Shown in pieces: positions 1 through 7,586 of a DNA stretch of 64,000 bases. The stretch is from Streptomyces sp. NBC_00775. GTDB taxonomy: Bacteria > Actinomycetota > Actinomycetes > Streptomycetales > Streptomycetaceae. The position numbers and the translations under genes were made by a program. The stretch is taken from contig NZ_CP108938.1 of NCBI RefSeq assembly GCF_036347135.1, positions 2,170,001 through 2,234,000 of the forward strand, read 5' to 3'. A model generated the notes under the pieces. It was not told where the DNA came from and made no database searches. It was given only the letters and a program-made list of their open reading frames with translations. How positions within the stretch are numbered: position 1 is the first letter of the stretch; every line of letters starts with the position of its first letter.

Positions 1-151
1 GCATCCACCACACGCCGACCGCCGTGAGCGCCAGACCTGCCCACCCCACCGCCATGAGCACGAGGCTTCCGAGCCCGGCGAAGACCACCAGCACCAGGAG
101 CGCCGCCGCGCCCGCCGCCAGGGCCAGACGCGCGGTCCAGCGCCTGCTCAT
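1..151 (-). CDS. Small membrane protein, partial (3' end outside window)
   Basis: Only the first 50 codons are present; the gene runs off the left edge. The ATG at 151-149 is preceded on the minus strand by a GGGAGG ribosome-binding site. The visible N-terminus starts MSRRWTAR and then has two hydrophobic stretches rich in Ala, Leu, Val and Gly, as in a membrane protein with two closely spaced helices. No catalytic motif is visible in this fragment, so the function is unknown. In actinomycetes a similar N-terminus can precede other domains, but that cannot be judged here. The 229-base gap to folD holds nothing I recognise. Confidence 0.6.
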   Translation of the reverse strand, partial: MSRRWTARLALAAGAAALLVLVVFAGLGSLVLMAVGWAGLALTAVGVWWM

Positions 152-380
152 GGGACAACCTCCCGCCGCTCCACCGGCTCCGGGCAGGAATCCCGGGCAC
201 TGCGTGCCGGGCGACCCGACTACCTGTGGACGTTGAGCGTCCGCAGGCATCTATTTCAGGGTACGAGCGGTCACCCCGCGCGGCATGTCCACATGGACGC
301 GGATGGCAGTACCAGCCGGGCCTTTGGACAGTCGCCCCGGAGGAAAGCCCGGCGGTCGCGCAGCCGGACGAGCCCGCCCT

Positions 381-1232
381 CTACGCGGCGGCTCTCTCCC
401 ACTCCGCCGCGTAGAGGGTGTTGCGCATCAGCATCGCGATCGTCATCGGGCCGACGCCGCCGGGTACGGGGGTGATGCAGCCGGCGATGCCTTCCAGTTC
501 GGCCGCGCGGACGTCGCCGGTGAGGCCTGCCTCCGTTCGGTGCATGCCCACGTCGATGACCGCGGCGCCGGGTTTGATGTGCTCGGGGCCGATGAGTCCC
601 CGTACTCCGGTGGCGACCACGACGATGTCGGCCGGCCGGGTCACGGCCGCGAGGTCGGTGGTGAACTCGTGGGCCACGGTCACGGTCGCACCGCGCCGCA
701 GCAGCAGCTGGGCCAGGGGACGTCCGACCAGTTCGCCCCAGCCGACCACGGCCACCCGCGCTCCCTCGATGGGGATGCCCTCCGCGTCGAGGAGTTCGAT
801 GACGCCGAGGGGTGTGCACGGGCGCAGTCCGTGCACACCGCGGGCGAGCAGTCCGGCGCTGGCCGTGGTCAGACCGTCCACGTCCTTGGTGACGGGGATG
901 CGGTCGATCAGCGCGGGCGCGTCGAGCCGGCCGGGCAGCGGCAGTTGCAGCAGGATGCCCGAGACGGCCGGGTCTGCCGCCAACTCGTCGATCACGGACG
1001 CGACTTCCTCCTGCGTGGCCTGCGCCGGCAGTGCGCGGTGGAAGTCGCGCATCCCCGCTTCCCGGATGGCACGCCGTTTGGCGGCGACGTACACGGCGCT
1101 CGCCGGGTCGTCGCCGACGAGGATGGTGGCGAGGCCCGGCACCCGCCCCGAGGCACCGGCCGCCGCGACGTCCTCGGCGACCTTCGACCGGATCTGCTGG
1201 GCGAGCTTTCTGCCGTCGATGCGTGTGGTCAT
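381..1232 (-). CDS. folD: Bifunctional methylenetetrahydrofolate dehydrogenase / methenyltetrahydrofolate cyclohydrolase FolD
   Basis: FolD interconverts 5,10-methylene-THF, 5,10-methenyl-THF and 10-formyl-THF in the cytoplasm. The 283-residue protein has the usual family length. The N-terminal catalytic half carries the YVAAK signature that includes the conserved Lys, followed by LPLPGRLD and KDVDGLT blocks. The C-terminal half has a Rossmann-type VVGWGELVGRPLA stretch and ends with the PVPGGVGPMTIAML signature. The frame stays open upstream, but MTTRIDGRKLAQQIR at 1232 is the family start. It is the last gene of a leftward operon after the demethylase, MetF-like and PurU genes. This suggests a dedicated copy that disposes of methyl-derived one-carbon units rather than the housekeeping enzyme. 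The 106-base gap from purU has only a weak ribosome-binding site. Confidence 0.95.
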   Translation of the reverse strand: MTTRIDGRKLAQQIRSKVAEDVAAAGASGRVPGLATILVGDDPASAVYVAAKRRAIREAGMRDFHRALPAQATQEEVASVIDELAADPAVSGILLQLPLPGRLDAPALIDRIPVTKDVDGLTTASAGLLARGVHGLRPCTPLGVIELLDAEGIPIEGARVAVVGWGELVGRPLAQLLLRRGATVTVAHEFTTDLAAVTRPADIVVVATGVRGLIGPEHIKPGAAVIDVGMHRTEAGLTGDVRAAELEGIAGCITPVPGGVGPMTIAMLMRNTLYAAEWERAAA

Positions 1233-1338
1233 GGTGCTGAATCCGTCTCGTGCGTGGAGGAGCCGGGCGAGCCGAGGACCGCGAGCCCGCACCGGACGGT
1301 TTCCCTGTCGATTTCCCTGTCGATGGAACGGGTCCTCG

Positions 1339-2244
1339 CTACGCGAAGACGATGGTGTGGTTGCCGTTGCGGATGACGCGGTCCTCGGCGTGCCAGAGCA
1401 CGGCACGGGAGAGCACGGCACGTTCGACGTCCGCGCCGCGCCGCTGAAGGTCGGCGGCGGTGTCGGCATGGCTGACGCGTACGACGTCCTGCTCGATGAT
1501 CGGGCCCTCGTCGAGGTTCTCGGTGACGTAGTGGGCCGTGGCGCCCACCAGTTTCACGCCGCGTTCCTTGGCTTTGGCGTAGGGCCCGGCGCCGATGAAG
1601 GCGGGCAGGAAGGAGTGGTGGATGTTGATGACGGGGACGCCGAGGTTCTCGATGAAGCCGGCGGAGAGGATCTGCATGTAGCGGGCCAGGACGACGAAGT
1701 CCACGTTGCCCTTCAGCAGCCGCAGGTGTTCCGCCTCGGCCGCCGACTTGTCCGGGCCCTGGCAGGGCACGTGGAAGAAGGGGATGCCGAAGCCGCGTAC
1801 CTCCTCGGCCGTGTCCGGGTGGTTGGAGATCACCATGGAGATGCTGACGGGCAGTTGACCGCGCCGGTGGCGCCACAGCAGGTCCAGCAGACAGTGGTCG
1901 GACTTCGACGCGAAGACCGCCACGCGCTGGGGCACCGACAGGTCGCGCAACGTGCAGGTCAGCCCGTAGCCGTCGGCCAGACGCTTGCGCAGGTCCTCCT
2001 CGATGGCGGGTAGGACCGCGGGAAGATTGTCGAGGCTGAAGACGGTGCGCTGGAAGAAGGCGCCGCCCTGCGGATTGTCGGAGTACTGGTCGAGGGAGAC
2101 GATGTTCGCTCCGTGTCCGCCGAGCACCGAGGCGACGGCGGCGACGATGCCGGTGCGGTCCTCTCCCTGGACGATCAGCGATGCCTGCTGGCCGGGGCGC
2201 GGGCGCCGCTCGGGGCGTGCGGGGGCCTCGTGGGTGAGCGTCAT
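1339..2244 (-). CDS. purU: Formyltetrahydrofolate deformylase PurU
   Basis: PurU hydrolyses 10-formyl-THF to formate and THF, regenerating free folate. The 301-residue protein has an N-terminal ACT domain (about residues 20-100, beginning ASLIVQGEDRTGIVAAV). A formyltransferase-type hydrolase domain follows, with the INIHHSFLPAF segment and DEGPII, which together supply the Asn-His-Asp catalytic triad known in this family. Its ATG lies one base after the stop of the MetF-like gene, so the two are almost certainly co-transcribed and translationally coupled. In this operon it would be the exit step that releases methyl-derived carbon as formate and recycles THF for the demethylase. Confidence 0.95.
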   Translation of the reverse strand: MTLTHEAPARPERRPRPGQQASLIVQGEDRTGIVAAVASVLGGHGANIVSLDQYSDNPQGGAFFQRTVFSLDNLPAVLPAIEEDLRKRLADGYGLTCTLRDLSVPQRVAVFASKSDHCLLDLLWRHRRGQLPVSISMVISNHPDTAEEVRGFGIPFFHVPCQGPDKSAAEAEHLRLLKGNVDFVVLARYMQILSAGFIENLGVPVINIHHSFLPAFIGAGPYAKAKERGVKLVGATAHYVTENLDEGPIIEQDVVRVSHADTAADLQRRGADVERAVLSRAVLWHAEDRVIRNGNHTIVFA

Positions 2245-2245
2245 G

Positions 2246-3112
2246 TCAGGCTCCCTTCCTGAACCGGGCGACCCACTCCGAGGTGGTCCTGAGCCCGCCG
2301 AACGTGTAGAAGTGCACCTTCACCTCGCCGTGCCGCCCCGGGTCGTAGTGGGAGGCCAGGGTGTGGAGGAACCGGTCGGGACCGGCCGTGCCGATGAGGT
2401 TGGTCAGGGAGAAGCCGTACTTCTTGGCGATGGCGGCGCTGGTCCCCACGCCGAAGCGCGCGGCGTACGTCATCAGGCGGCGCACGCCGGCCGGGCCGGG
2501 GACGCCGATCCTGATGGGCAGGCCGATGCCCCGTCGGCGTACGTCCTCGATCCAGGCGAGGACGGGGTCGGCGTCGAAGCCGAACTGGGTGATGACGCTG
2601 CCGCTCAACTCCCCCTGCGCCAGGTCCGTGTGCTTGTCCTCCAGGGCCGACCACAGCGCCCGGTCCGGGATGGCGGGGTGGCCCTCGGGGTAACCGCTGA
2701 TGCCGACATGGCGCACCCCGTACTCCTGAAGCAGCCCGGTGCGGATGACGGACAACGCGTCCTCGTACGGGCCCTCGGGGCGGGCGGGGTCGCCACCTAC
2801 GACGAAGACGTTCTCCCCGGTGCCGTCGGCCCGCAGACCGGCGAGGAACTTCTCCAGGTCGGCCTGCGAGGCGAGACGGCGGGCGGACAGATGCGGTACG
2901 GGGACGAAGCCGAGCCGCTTGACCGCGCGGGCGGCATCCAGGCGCATCCGCAGGTCCTCGTTGCCGAGGAAGGTGACGTTGACGCGTGTGCCCTGGGGGA
3001 TGGTGTCGCTGGCTTCCTGGAGTTTCGGGACGTCCTTGCCCGTCATCTCCAGGGAGAAGTCCTCCAACAGCGATGTGCCCACCGCTGCCGGGACCGTGGA
3101 ACCGGGGTTCAT
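2246..3112 (-). CDS. MetF-like methylenetetrahydrofolate reductase family protein
   Basis: This 288-residue protein matches the FAD-dependent methylenetetrahydrofolate reductase TIM-barrel family: an N-terminal SLEMTGKD strand, PQGTRVNVTFLGNEDLRMRL, FVVGGDPARPEG and SGYPEGHP segments, and SVITQFGFDADPVLAWIEDV near the middle. The ATG at 3112 has an AGGAG site at good spacing. Here the likely role is the oxidative direction, turning methyl-THF made by the demethylase into methylene-THF. This follows known gene sets for THF-dependent O-demethylases, which include metF-type partners. The sequence is clearly diverged, so a dedicated paralogue is more likely than the methionine-pathway MetF. It sits 299 bases after the demethylase gene and 1 base before purU. 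Confidence 0.8.
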   Translation of the reverse strand: MNPGSTVPAAVGTSLLEDFSLEMTGKDVPKLQEASDTIPQGTRVNVTFLGNEDLRMRLDAARAVKRLGFVPVPHLSARRLASQADLEKFLAGLRADGTGENVFVVGGDPARPEGPYEDALSVIRTGLLQEYGVRHVGISGYPEGHPAIPDRALWSALEDKHTDLAQGELSGSVITQFGFDADPVLAWIEDVRRRGIGLPIRIGVPGPAGVRRLMTYAARFGVGTSAAIAKKYGFSLTNLIGTAGPDRFLHTLASHYDPGRHGEVKVHFYTFGGLRTTSEWVARFRKGA

Positions 3113-3308
3113 CGTGCTCCTCTTCGACGTCTTGTTCTGCGGTGCGCCACAGACGGGGGCACCGTGCCGGCCGTCACGAGCGGGCAGCCGTGCGATGCGG
3201 GCGCCCGGGCTCGTGACGGGGCCGCGGTGACGGGGTGTGCGCCGGGTCCGGAGGCCGTCGGCCGGACGGCCGGAGCGGGCGCCGCCGGGCGGCGCACCGC
3301 GATCCGGC

Positions 3309-3360
3309 CGCTGTGTCCTCGTCCGGCGCTGTGTCCTTGTCCGGCGCTGTGTCCTCGTCC
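3309..3360. repeat. 18-bp tandem repeat in the demethylase-metF intercistronic spacer
   Basis: Almost three copies of an 18-bp unit (CGCTGTGTCCTCGTCCGG) lie at 3309-3326, 3327-3344 and 3345-3360; copy 2 differs by one C-to-T change and copy 3 is cut short. It lies inside the 299-base gap between the demethylase stop and the MetF-like start. Apart from this repeat I see nothing defined in that gap. It may be a spacer expansion or affect mRNA folding. Confidence 0.8.
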
Positions 3361-3411
3361 TCGCGCCTGACGCACTCATGGCGGACCGTGCGTGGCGGCC
3401 GGGCGGATGGG

Positions 3412-4755
3412 TCAGGCGTTGCGGCGGTACAGGGTGCGCGCGTGCTGGTTGAACGGCGCGGGCCGCACGGTGGCGCGGATGCGCGGCAGTCCGAGGTCGG
3501 CCTCGGGGTCGGTACCGGGGCCGGGGTGCTCGCCCCACACCACCCACACCTCGGTGCCGGGTTCGGCGTACGCGGTGTCGATCAGGGTCAGCGACAGGAC
3601 GGTGCCCACCGGGTCGATCGACGCGGTCTGCATGGTCATGCCGACCAGGCCGGTCACGTTCTCCACGCGGTGCCGGGCGTAGGTGAGCACGAAGCCCGGG
3701 TCCTGGCCCCGGCCGATGAGTTCGCGCACGTCGTCGGCGTCGAAGACCAGGGTGACCTTCGTGCGGCGGACGGCCTCCTTCGCCTTCAGCAGGGCGTCCC
3801 GGCCCAGGAAGTCGTGGCGGAAGGAGATCATCTTGCCGTAGCCGAGCTCGTACGGAGAGGCGTAGTAGTCCTCGATGTCCTCCGAGAAGTAGCTGCCGTT
3901 CAGGGGGCGTTGGCCCTCTATGCCGAACAGGGCGAGCTGCTCACGGTATTCCCGCAGGTCGGGGTCGCTGTAGATGCCGGGCACCGGCGAGGGTATCCAG
4001 CCGCTCTCCACGCTGGGCGTGGTGTAGGCCAGGGCGCCGACCTGGACCAGGCCGAACGGCTCGCCGGCCTTGAGGAACGCCTCGTGGACGTACGCGGCGT
4101 GCTCCCAGGGGCCGATGAACTCGAAGCCGGCCTGGCCCGCCATGCCGTGCCGCAGGGCACGGAAGTGGCGGCCGTCCAGGGCGACCGGGGCGGAGTGGAA
4201 GAACTTCGTCTCCGGCAGCGGCCCGCCGAAGGCCCGCTCCACCACGTCCTTGGCCAGTGGGCCCTGGATCTGGTAGCGGAACAGCTTCGGGTCGCCGCCG
4301 CCCTGCCGGAAGGCGGAGGACGCGTCGGTGGCGAAGGCGACGTCGTAGCCGCCCTTCTCCGCGTGGTACTGGACCCAGTGCTGTGCGGCGGGGATCCCGC
4401 TGAGGAGGTACTTGTTCTCGGCCTCGCGGGCGAGAATGCCGTCCGTGACGATGTTGCCGTCCTTCGTCACCGGAACGTACTGCTTGGCCTGCCCGAGGGC
4501 GAAGTTCTCGAAGTTGTTGACGCCGTGGTCGGCGAGCAGACGGGTGGCGTCCGGGCCCTCGATCCACATGTCGAACATGTGGTGCGAGAGGTTGAGGAGG
4601 GCGACGCCCTCGTGCCACGCGGCCTGTTCCTGACGCCAGCCGGCGTACTCGCGCTCGACCACCTCGGGAGTCCACGGCGCGGCGCCCGGCTTCCACAGCA
4701 GCTTGATGGGCGATCCGGCCTTGTCGATGCCGTCCTGAAGACTGGGGATTGCCAT
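3412..4755 (-). CDS. Tetrahydrofolate-dependent O-/N-demethylase, aminomethyltransferase (GcvT/LigM-like) family
   Basis: The 447-residue protein belongs to the GcvT-fold aminomethyltransferase family but is longer than glycine-cleavage T-protein (about 370). The length is close to LigM/DesA and dicamba-type methyltransferases, which move a methyl group from an aryl methyl ether to THF. Visible segments include KLLWKPGAAPW, MFDMWIEGPDAT, QIQGPLAKDVVERAF, AGFEFIGPWE and a C-terminal barrel with GMTMQTASIDPVGTVLSLT. The ATG at 4755 follows an AAGGAG site. It is first in an operon with MetF-like, PurU and FolD genes, exactly the enzymes needed to process methyl-THF, and faces a LacI regulator across two operators. 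The substrate cannot be read from sequence: a methoxy-aromatic or an N-methyl compound such as a betaine derivative are both possible. Confidence 0.8.
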   Translation of the reverse strand: MAIPSLQDGIDKAGSPIKLLWKPGAAPWTPEVVEREYAGWRQEQAAWHEGVALLNLSHHMFDMWIEGPDATRLLADHGVNNFENFALGQAKQYVPVTKDGNIVTDGILAREAENKYLLSGIPAAQHWVQYHAEKGGYDVAFATDASSAFRQGGGDPKLFRYQIQGPLAKDVVERAFGGPLPETKFFHSAPVALDGRHFRALRHGMAGQAGFEFIGPWEHAAYVHEAFLKAGEPFGLVQVGALAYTTPSVESGWIPSPVPGIYSDPDLREYREQLALFGIEGQRPLNGSYFSEDIEDYYASPYELGYGKMISFRHDFLGRDALLKAKEAVRRTKVTLVFDADDVRELIGRGQDPGFVLTYARHRVENVTGLVGMTMQTASIDPVGTVLSLTLIDTAYAEPGTEVWVVWGEHPGPGTDPEADLGLPRIRATVRPAPFNQHARTLYRRNA

Positions 4756-4791
4756 GCGGCTCCTTCTCATCATCGTCCGCCCAACGATGGA

Positions 4792-4805
4792 CTAAATCGA
4801 TCTAG
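4792..4805. promoter_or_regulatory. LacI-type operator 1 upstream of the demethylase operon
   Basis: CTAAATCGATCTAG is a 14-bp palindrome with a single mismatched pair around a central CG, the usual shape of LacI-family operators. It lies 37 bases upstream of the demethylase ATG. An identical copy, in the same orientation, starts exactly 134 bp further on. The divergent LacI-family gene nearby is the obvious candidate repressor. Confidence 0.75.
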
Positions 4806-4878
4806 TGAGCGGCGAGGAACTGGCGGGGAATCTCTCCACTCCACGACTGAACTCGGCTCGGTGGGGCGGACGTTCGGG

Positions 4879-4924
4879 CATGCAAGCGTGCGTGCATGGG
4901 TGCATGGGTGCATGCATGGGTGCG
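4879..4924. repeat. Iterated GTGCATG motif between the two operators
   Basis: The 46 bases consist mainly of imperfect copies of (G)TGCATGG in tandem, directly left of operator 2. The motif is itself partly palindromic (TGCATGCA), so it could form small hairpins or bind another factor. It stops abruptly where the operator begins. It is too short and irregular to be a CRISPR array. Confidence 0.65.
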
Positions 4925-4925
4925 G

Positions 4926-4939
4926 CTAAATCGATCTAG
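4926..4939. promoter_or_regulatory. LacI-type operator 2
   Basis: Exact second copy of CTAAATCGATCTAG, 134 bp from operator 1 and in the same orientation. That distance is close to a whole number of helical turns (about 12.8 at 10.5 bp), which would suit repression by a DNA loop between two bound dimers. It could control both the demethylase operon and the regulator's own gene. Confidence 0.75.
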
Positions 4940-5191
4940 TGGGAAGCTAGCAGAGCGGTTCCGGCGTTGGCGAGCATCATGCGGCGCACTCATTGCTTGC
5001 GCCGGGTGAGCCCTGTGCGGCGGGAGGACGCGCACCGGGACGGGAGGAGCAGGCGTCCGCCCCCGGCTTCCGCATCGTGCGGCTGCCGGTGCCCGGCGAT
5101 CACACGGCCCGCCGCGCGGTGGCCGCTGACTAGACTGATCCAGCGGCACGGTGCGGAAACGTGACGCGTCACAGCGGATCGGGGCAGGGTG

Positions 5192-6124
5192 ATGGGCGGT
5201 TCCGGAAGAGTCACGCTGAACGACGTCGCCGCCGCCAGCGGAGTGTCGCGCGCCACCGTCAGCTTCGTCCTCAACAACGCCCCGAACCAGACGATCTCGG
5301 CAGCCACCCGCGAGCGCGTCCAGCAGGCCGCCAGCGACCTCGGCTATGTACCGCACGGCGTCGCCCGGGCGCTGCGCGAGGGAGCCTCCCGCGTCGTCGT
5401 CCTCAACATCGACTGGGGCCTGGAGGGCAACTACTCCCGCAGCTACGTCCGGGGCCTCGACGACGAACTGGCCGCCCACGACCACGTCCTCCTCGTCCGC
5501 CATGGACACCACACCCCCCAGGCGACCCAGCAGGTCCTCGACACGATCGCCCCCCGCGCCGTCCTCCGGTTCGGCGAGCCCTACCTGACCGGCCATGAAC
5601 TGGACGACCGCGGCGGCGGCTGGCGGGACGGCCTCGCCGCCCACGCCGCCCTGCAGATCCGCCACCTCGCCGAGCACGGCCACACCCGCATGGCGCTGGC
5701 CCTGCCGGACAGCGGCACCCCGCTGGCCGAGGCGCGGCTGCGGTTCGCCGGCCAGACCGCGGCGGCGCTGGGCCTGGCTCCCCTCGCCTCGTTCGTCGTG
5801 CCCCGGCCGAGGAGCGCGGGCACCAGTGCCGTACGGGAGTTCCGGGCCGCCCACCCCGGTGTCACGGCCATCGCCGGCTTCAACGACGACGTCGCCCTGC
5901 GCACCCTGACCACGCTGCACGACCTCGGCCTCAGCGTCCCCGGCGACGTCGCCGTCATCGGTTACGACGACACCGAGTACGGCGAACTCGTCACCCCGGC
6001 CCTCACCACCGTCCACATCGACGCCGAGGCCCACGGCCGCCTCGCCGCCCGCACCGCCCTCGGCCTCGACACCGGCGGCCTGGTGCCCGTACCGGCCCGG
6101 ATCATCGTGCGCGACTCGGTCTGA
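5192..6124 (+). CDS. LacI-family transcriptional regulator
   Basis: The 310-residue repressor has an N-terminal helix-turn-helix with the family signature TLNDVAAASGVSRATVSFVLNN (near residues 8-29). A hinge region and a periplasmic-binding-protein-like sensor domain follow; the end of the sensor domain is recognisable in GDVAVIGYDDTEYGELVTPALTTV. The ATG at 5192 follows a GGGGCAGGG purine-rich site; a GTG at 5189 is an alternative start. It is divergent from the demethylase operon, with two near-palindromic operators in between, so local repression relieved by a pathway substrate is the natural reading. The effector is unknown. Confidence 0.9.
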   Translation: MGGSGRVTLNDVAAASGVSRATVSFVLNNAPNQTISAATRERVQQAASDLGYVPHGVARALREGASRVVVLNIDWGLEGNYSRSYVRGLDDELAAHDHVLLVRHGHHTPQATQQVLDTIAPRAVLRFGEPYLTGHELDDRGGGWRDGLAAHAALQIRHLAEHGHTRMALALPDSGTPLAEARLRFAGQTAAALGLAPLASFVVPRPRSAGTSAVREFRAAHPGVTAIAGFNDDVALRTLTTLHDLGLSVPGDVAVIGYDDTEYGELVTPALTTVHIDAEAHGRLAARTALGLDTGGLVPVPARIIVRDSV

Positions 6125-6326
6125 CCACGAGGGGCGCGTCGAACGGCGTCATCTTAGGTTTCGTCCCTCGGGGTCCCCGTACGTGTCCGGCCATGGGCAG
6201 CATTCCGCTCACCGTCCCTGATCACGGCCGCCGCACGCGATCGGGGGAGGTGAGCGGTTCGGGTCTCGTGGAATCCTCCTGCCCGGCCGCGCCAAGTCGT
6301 GTGAGCCGCGAAGGAGTTGCCGCACC

Positions 6327-7484
6327 ATGTGCCGAGCCGCAGACGTTGGAACATCCGCCGGAGAGACGACCACGGGGTCATGCACGGGACCGGCTCCGGA
6401 GACGTCACGCAGAGCGCTGCTGGGCGCCATGGCGGCCTCCGCCGTGGCCGCCGCTCCCCTGCTGACGAGTTCTCCGGCCACGGCGGCGCCGACGAGCCCA
6501 TCCGATGCCGCCCTGTCCCTCGTCCTGCTGGGGACCAACGGCGGGCCGCCGCCGCTCGCGGACCGGTACGGCATCTCGTCGGCGCTGGTGGTGAACGGCC
6601 GGACCTATGTCGTCGACTGCGGCCGGGGCGCGGTCACCCAGTATCTGCGGGCCGGGCTGTCGATGCCCTCGCTGGCCGGCATCTTCCTGACCCATCTGCA
6701 CGCCGACCACATCGTCGACTACTACTCCTTTCCGCTGCTCGCCGCCGGTGCCTCGGGAGCGCAGGGTTTCCGGAGCCCGATCGAGGTCCACGGCCCCGGG
6801 TCCGCCGGTATCTCCTCGACGGTCACCGGGGCTCCGGGGCCGGTGCCGGGCACCGTGGAGATGACAAAGCTGGCCGGGCAGGCGTACGCCGCCTCCCCCA
6901 CGTTCTTCATGACCGAGCACGCGGGCATCGACCCGGCGACCCTGCTCAACGTCCACGACGTGCTGCCGCCGTCCGCTGCCGGCGCCTCGGCGGCGCACAC
7001 GGCACCGGCGATGGCTCCCTTCACGGTCATGGAGAACGACGACGTGTTGGTCACCGCCGTACTGGTCCCGCACGGCGCGGTGTTCCCCGCCTACGCCTAT
7101 CGCTTCGACACCGACCACGGCAGTGTCGTCTTCTCCGGCGACACGGCTCCGACTCCGAACGTCATCACGCTCGCCCGGAACGCGGACGTCCTGGTGCACG
7201 AGGCCCTCTACCCCGACGGGCTGGCGGGCCTTGGCCTCACCCAGGCCCTGATCGACCACATCCTGAGCACGCACACGGACGTGGCCGAGCTCGGCAGGAT
7301 CGCCGCCGAGAGCGGCGTCGGCACCCTGGTCGCCACCCACCTCGGTCCCGGGCAGCGGAGCGTGGTCTCCGACTCGACGTGGCGGAAACTGCTGCGTGAC
7401 AGCGCGCGCACGGCGGACTTCGGCGGTCGCGTGCTCCTCGGCACGGATCTGATGCACCTTCCGGTGCGTACGGGCCGGAGATGA
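6327..7484 (+). CDS. Exported metallo-beta-lactamase-fold hydrolase (RNase Z/arylsulfatase-like)
   Basis: This 385-residue protein starts at an ATG with an AAGGAG site. Its N-terminus has a twin-arginine signal (TSRRALLGAM, then an Ala-rich hydrophobic stretch ending near ATAAP), so a folded, metal-loaded enzyme is probably exported by Tat. The metallo-beta-lactamase signature THLHADHIVDYY supplies zinc ligands. Further ligand regions are VLVPHGAVFPAYAYRF, FSGDTAPTPNVI, VHEALYP and VATHLGPG. This arrangement resembles RNase Z-type and AtsA-like hydrolases rather than true beta-lactamases. The substrate is unknown. It is flanked by the LacI gene and a convergent two-component system. Confidence 0.85.
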   Translation: MCRAADVGTSAGETTTGSCTGPAPETSRRALLGAMAASAVAAAPLLTSSPATAAPTSPSDAALSLVLLGTNGGPPPLADRYGISSALVVNGRTYVVDCGRGAVTQYLRAGLSMPSLAGIFLTHLHADHIVDYYSFPLLAAGASGAQGFRSPIEVHGPGSAGISSTVTGAPGPVPGTVEMTKLAGQAYAASPTFFMTEHAGIDPATLLNVHDVLPPSAAGASAAHTAPAMAPFTVMENDDVLVTAVLVPHGAVFPAYAYRFDTDHGSVVFSGDTAPTPNVITLARNADVLVHEALYPDGLAGLGLTQALIDHILSTHTDVAELGRIAAESGVGTLVATHLGPGQRSVVSDSTWRKLLRDSARTADFGGRVLLGTDLMHLPVRTGRR

Positions 7485-7500
7485 CGGCCTGCTCACGGGG

Positions 7501-7518
7501 CCGGCGGGAAGTCGCCGG
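7501..7518. terminator. Possible terminator hairpin between convergent genes
   Basis: CCGGCG-N6-CGCCGG forms a 6-bp stem in the 102-base space between the convergent hydrolase and histidine-kinase genes. The stem is short and has no U-tract, so the call is weak. Confidence 0.35.
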
Positions 7519-7586
7519 ACGACGGCGCGTAGACGGTGACGACCTGGTCGTATCTCTCGACGCTCCCTAGCGAGGGACGGCGCCGT

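Larger units (their letters stand above)
4807..5188. other. Divergent regulatory region between demethylase operon and LacI gene
   Basis: This 382-base gene-free stretch separates the leftward demethylase operon from the rightward LacI gene. It holds the second operator (4926-4939) and a run of GTGCATG-type repeats (4879-4924). No convincing open reading frame is present. I could not pick -35/-10 hexamers with confidence on either strand, but both promoters must lie here. Confidence 0.6.

Noticed and set aside
4879..4939. Possible CRISPR-like array
   Set aside because: The units are 7-8 bp without regular spacers; it is a simple repeat beside an operator.
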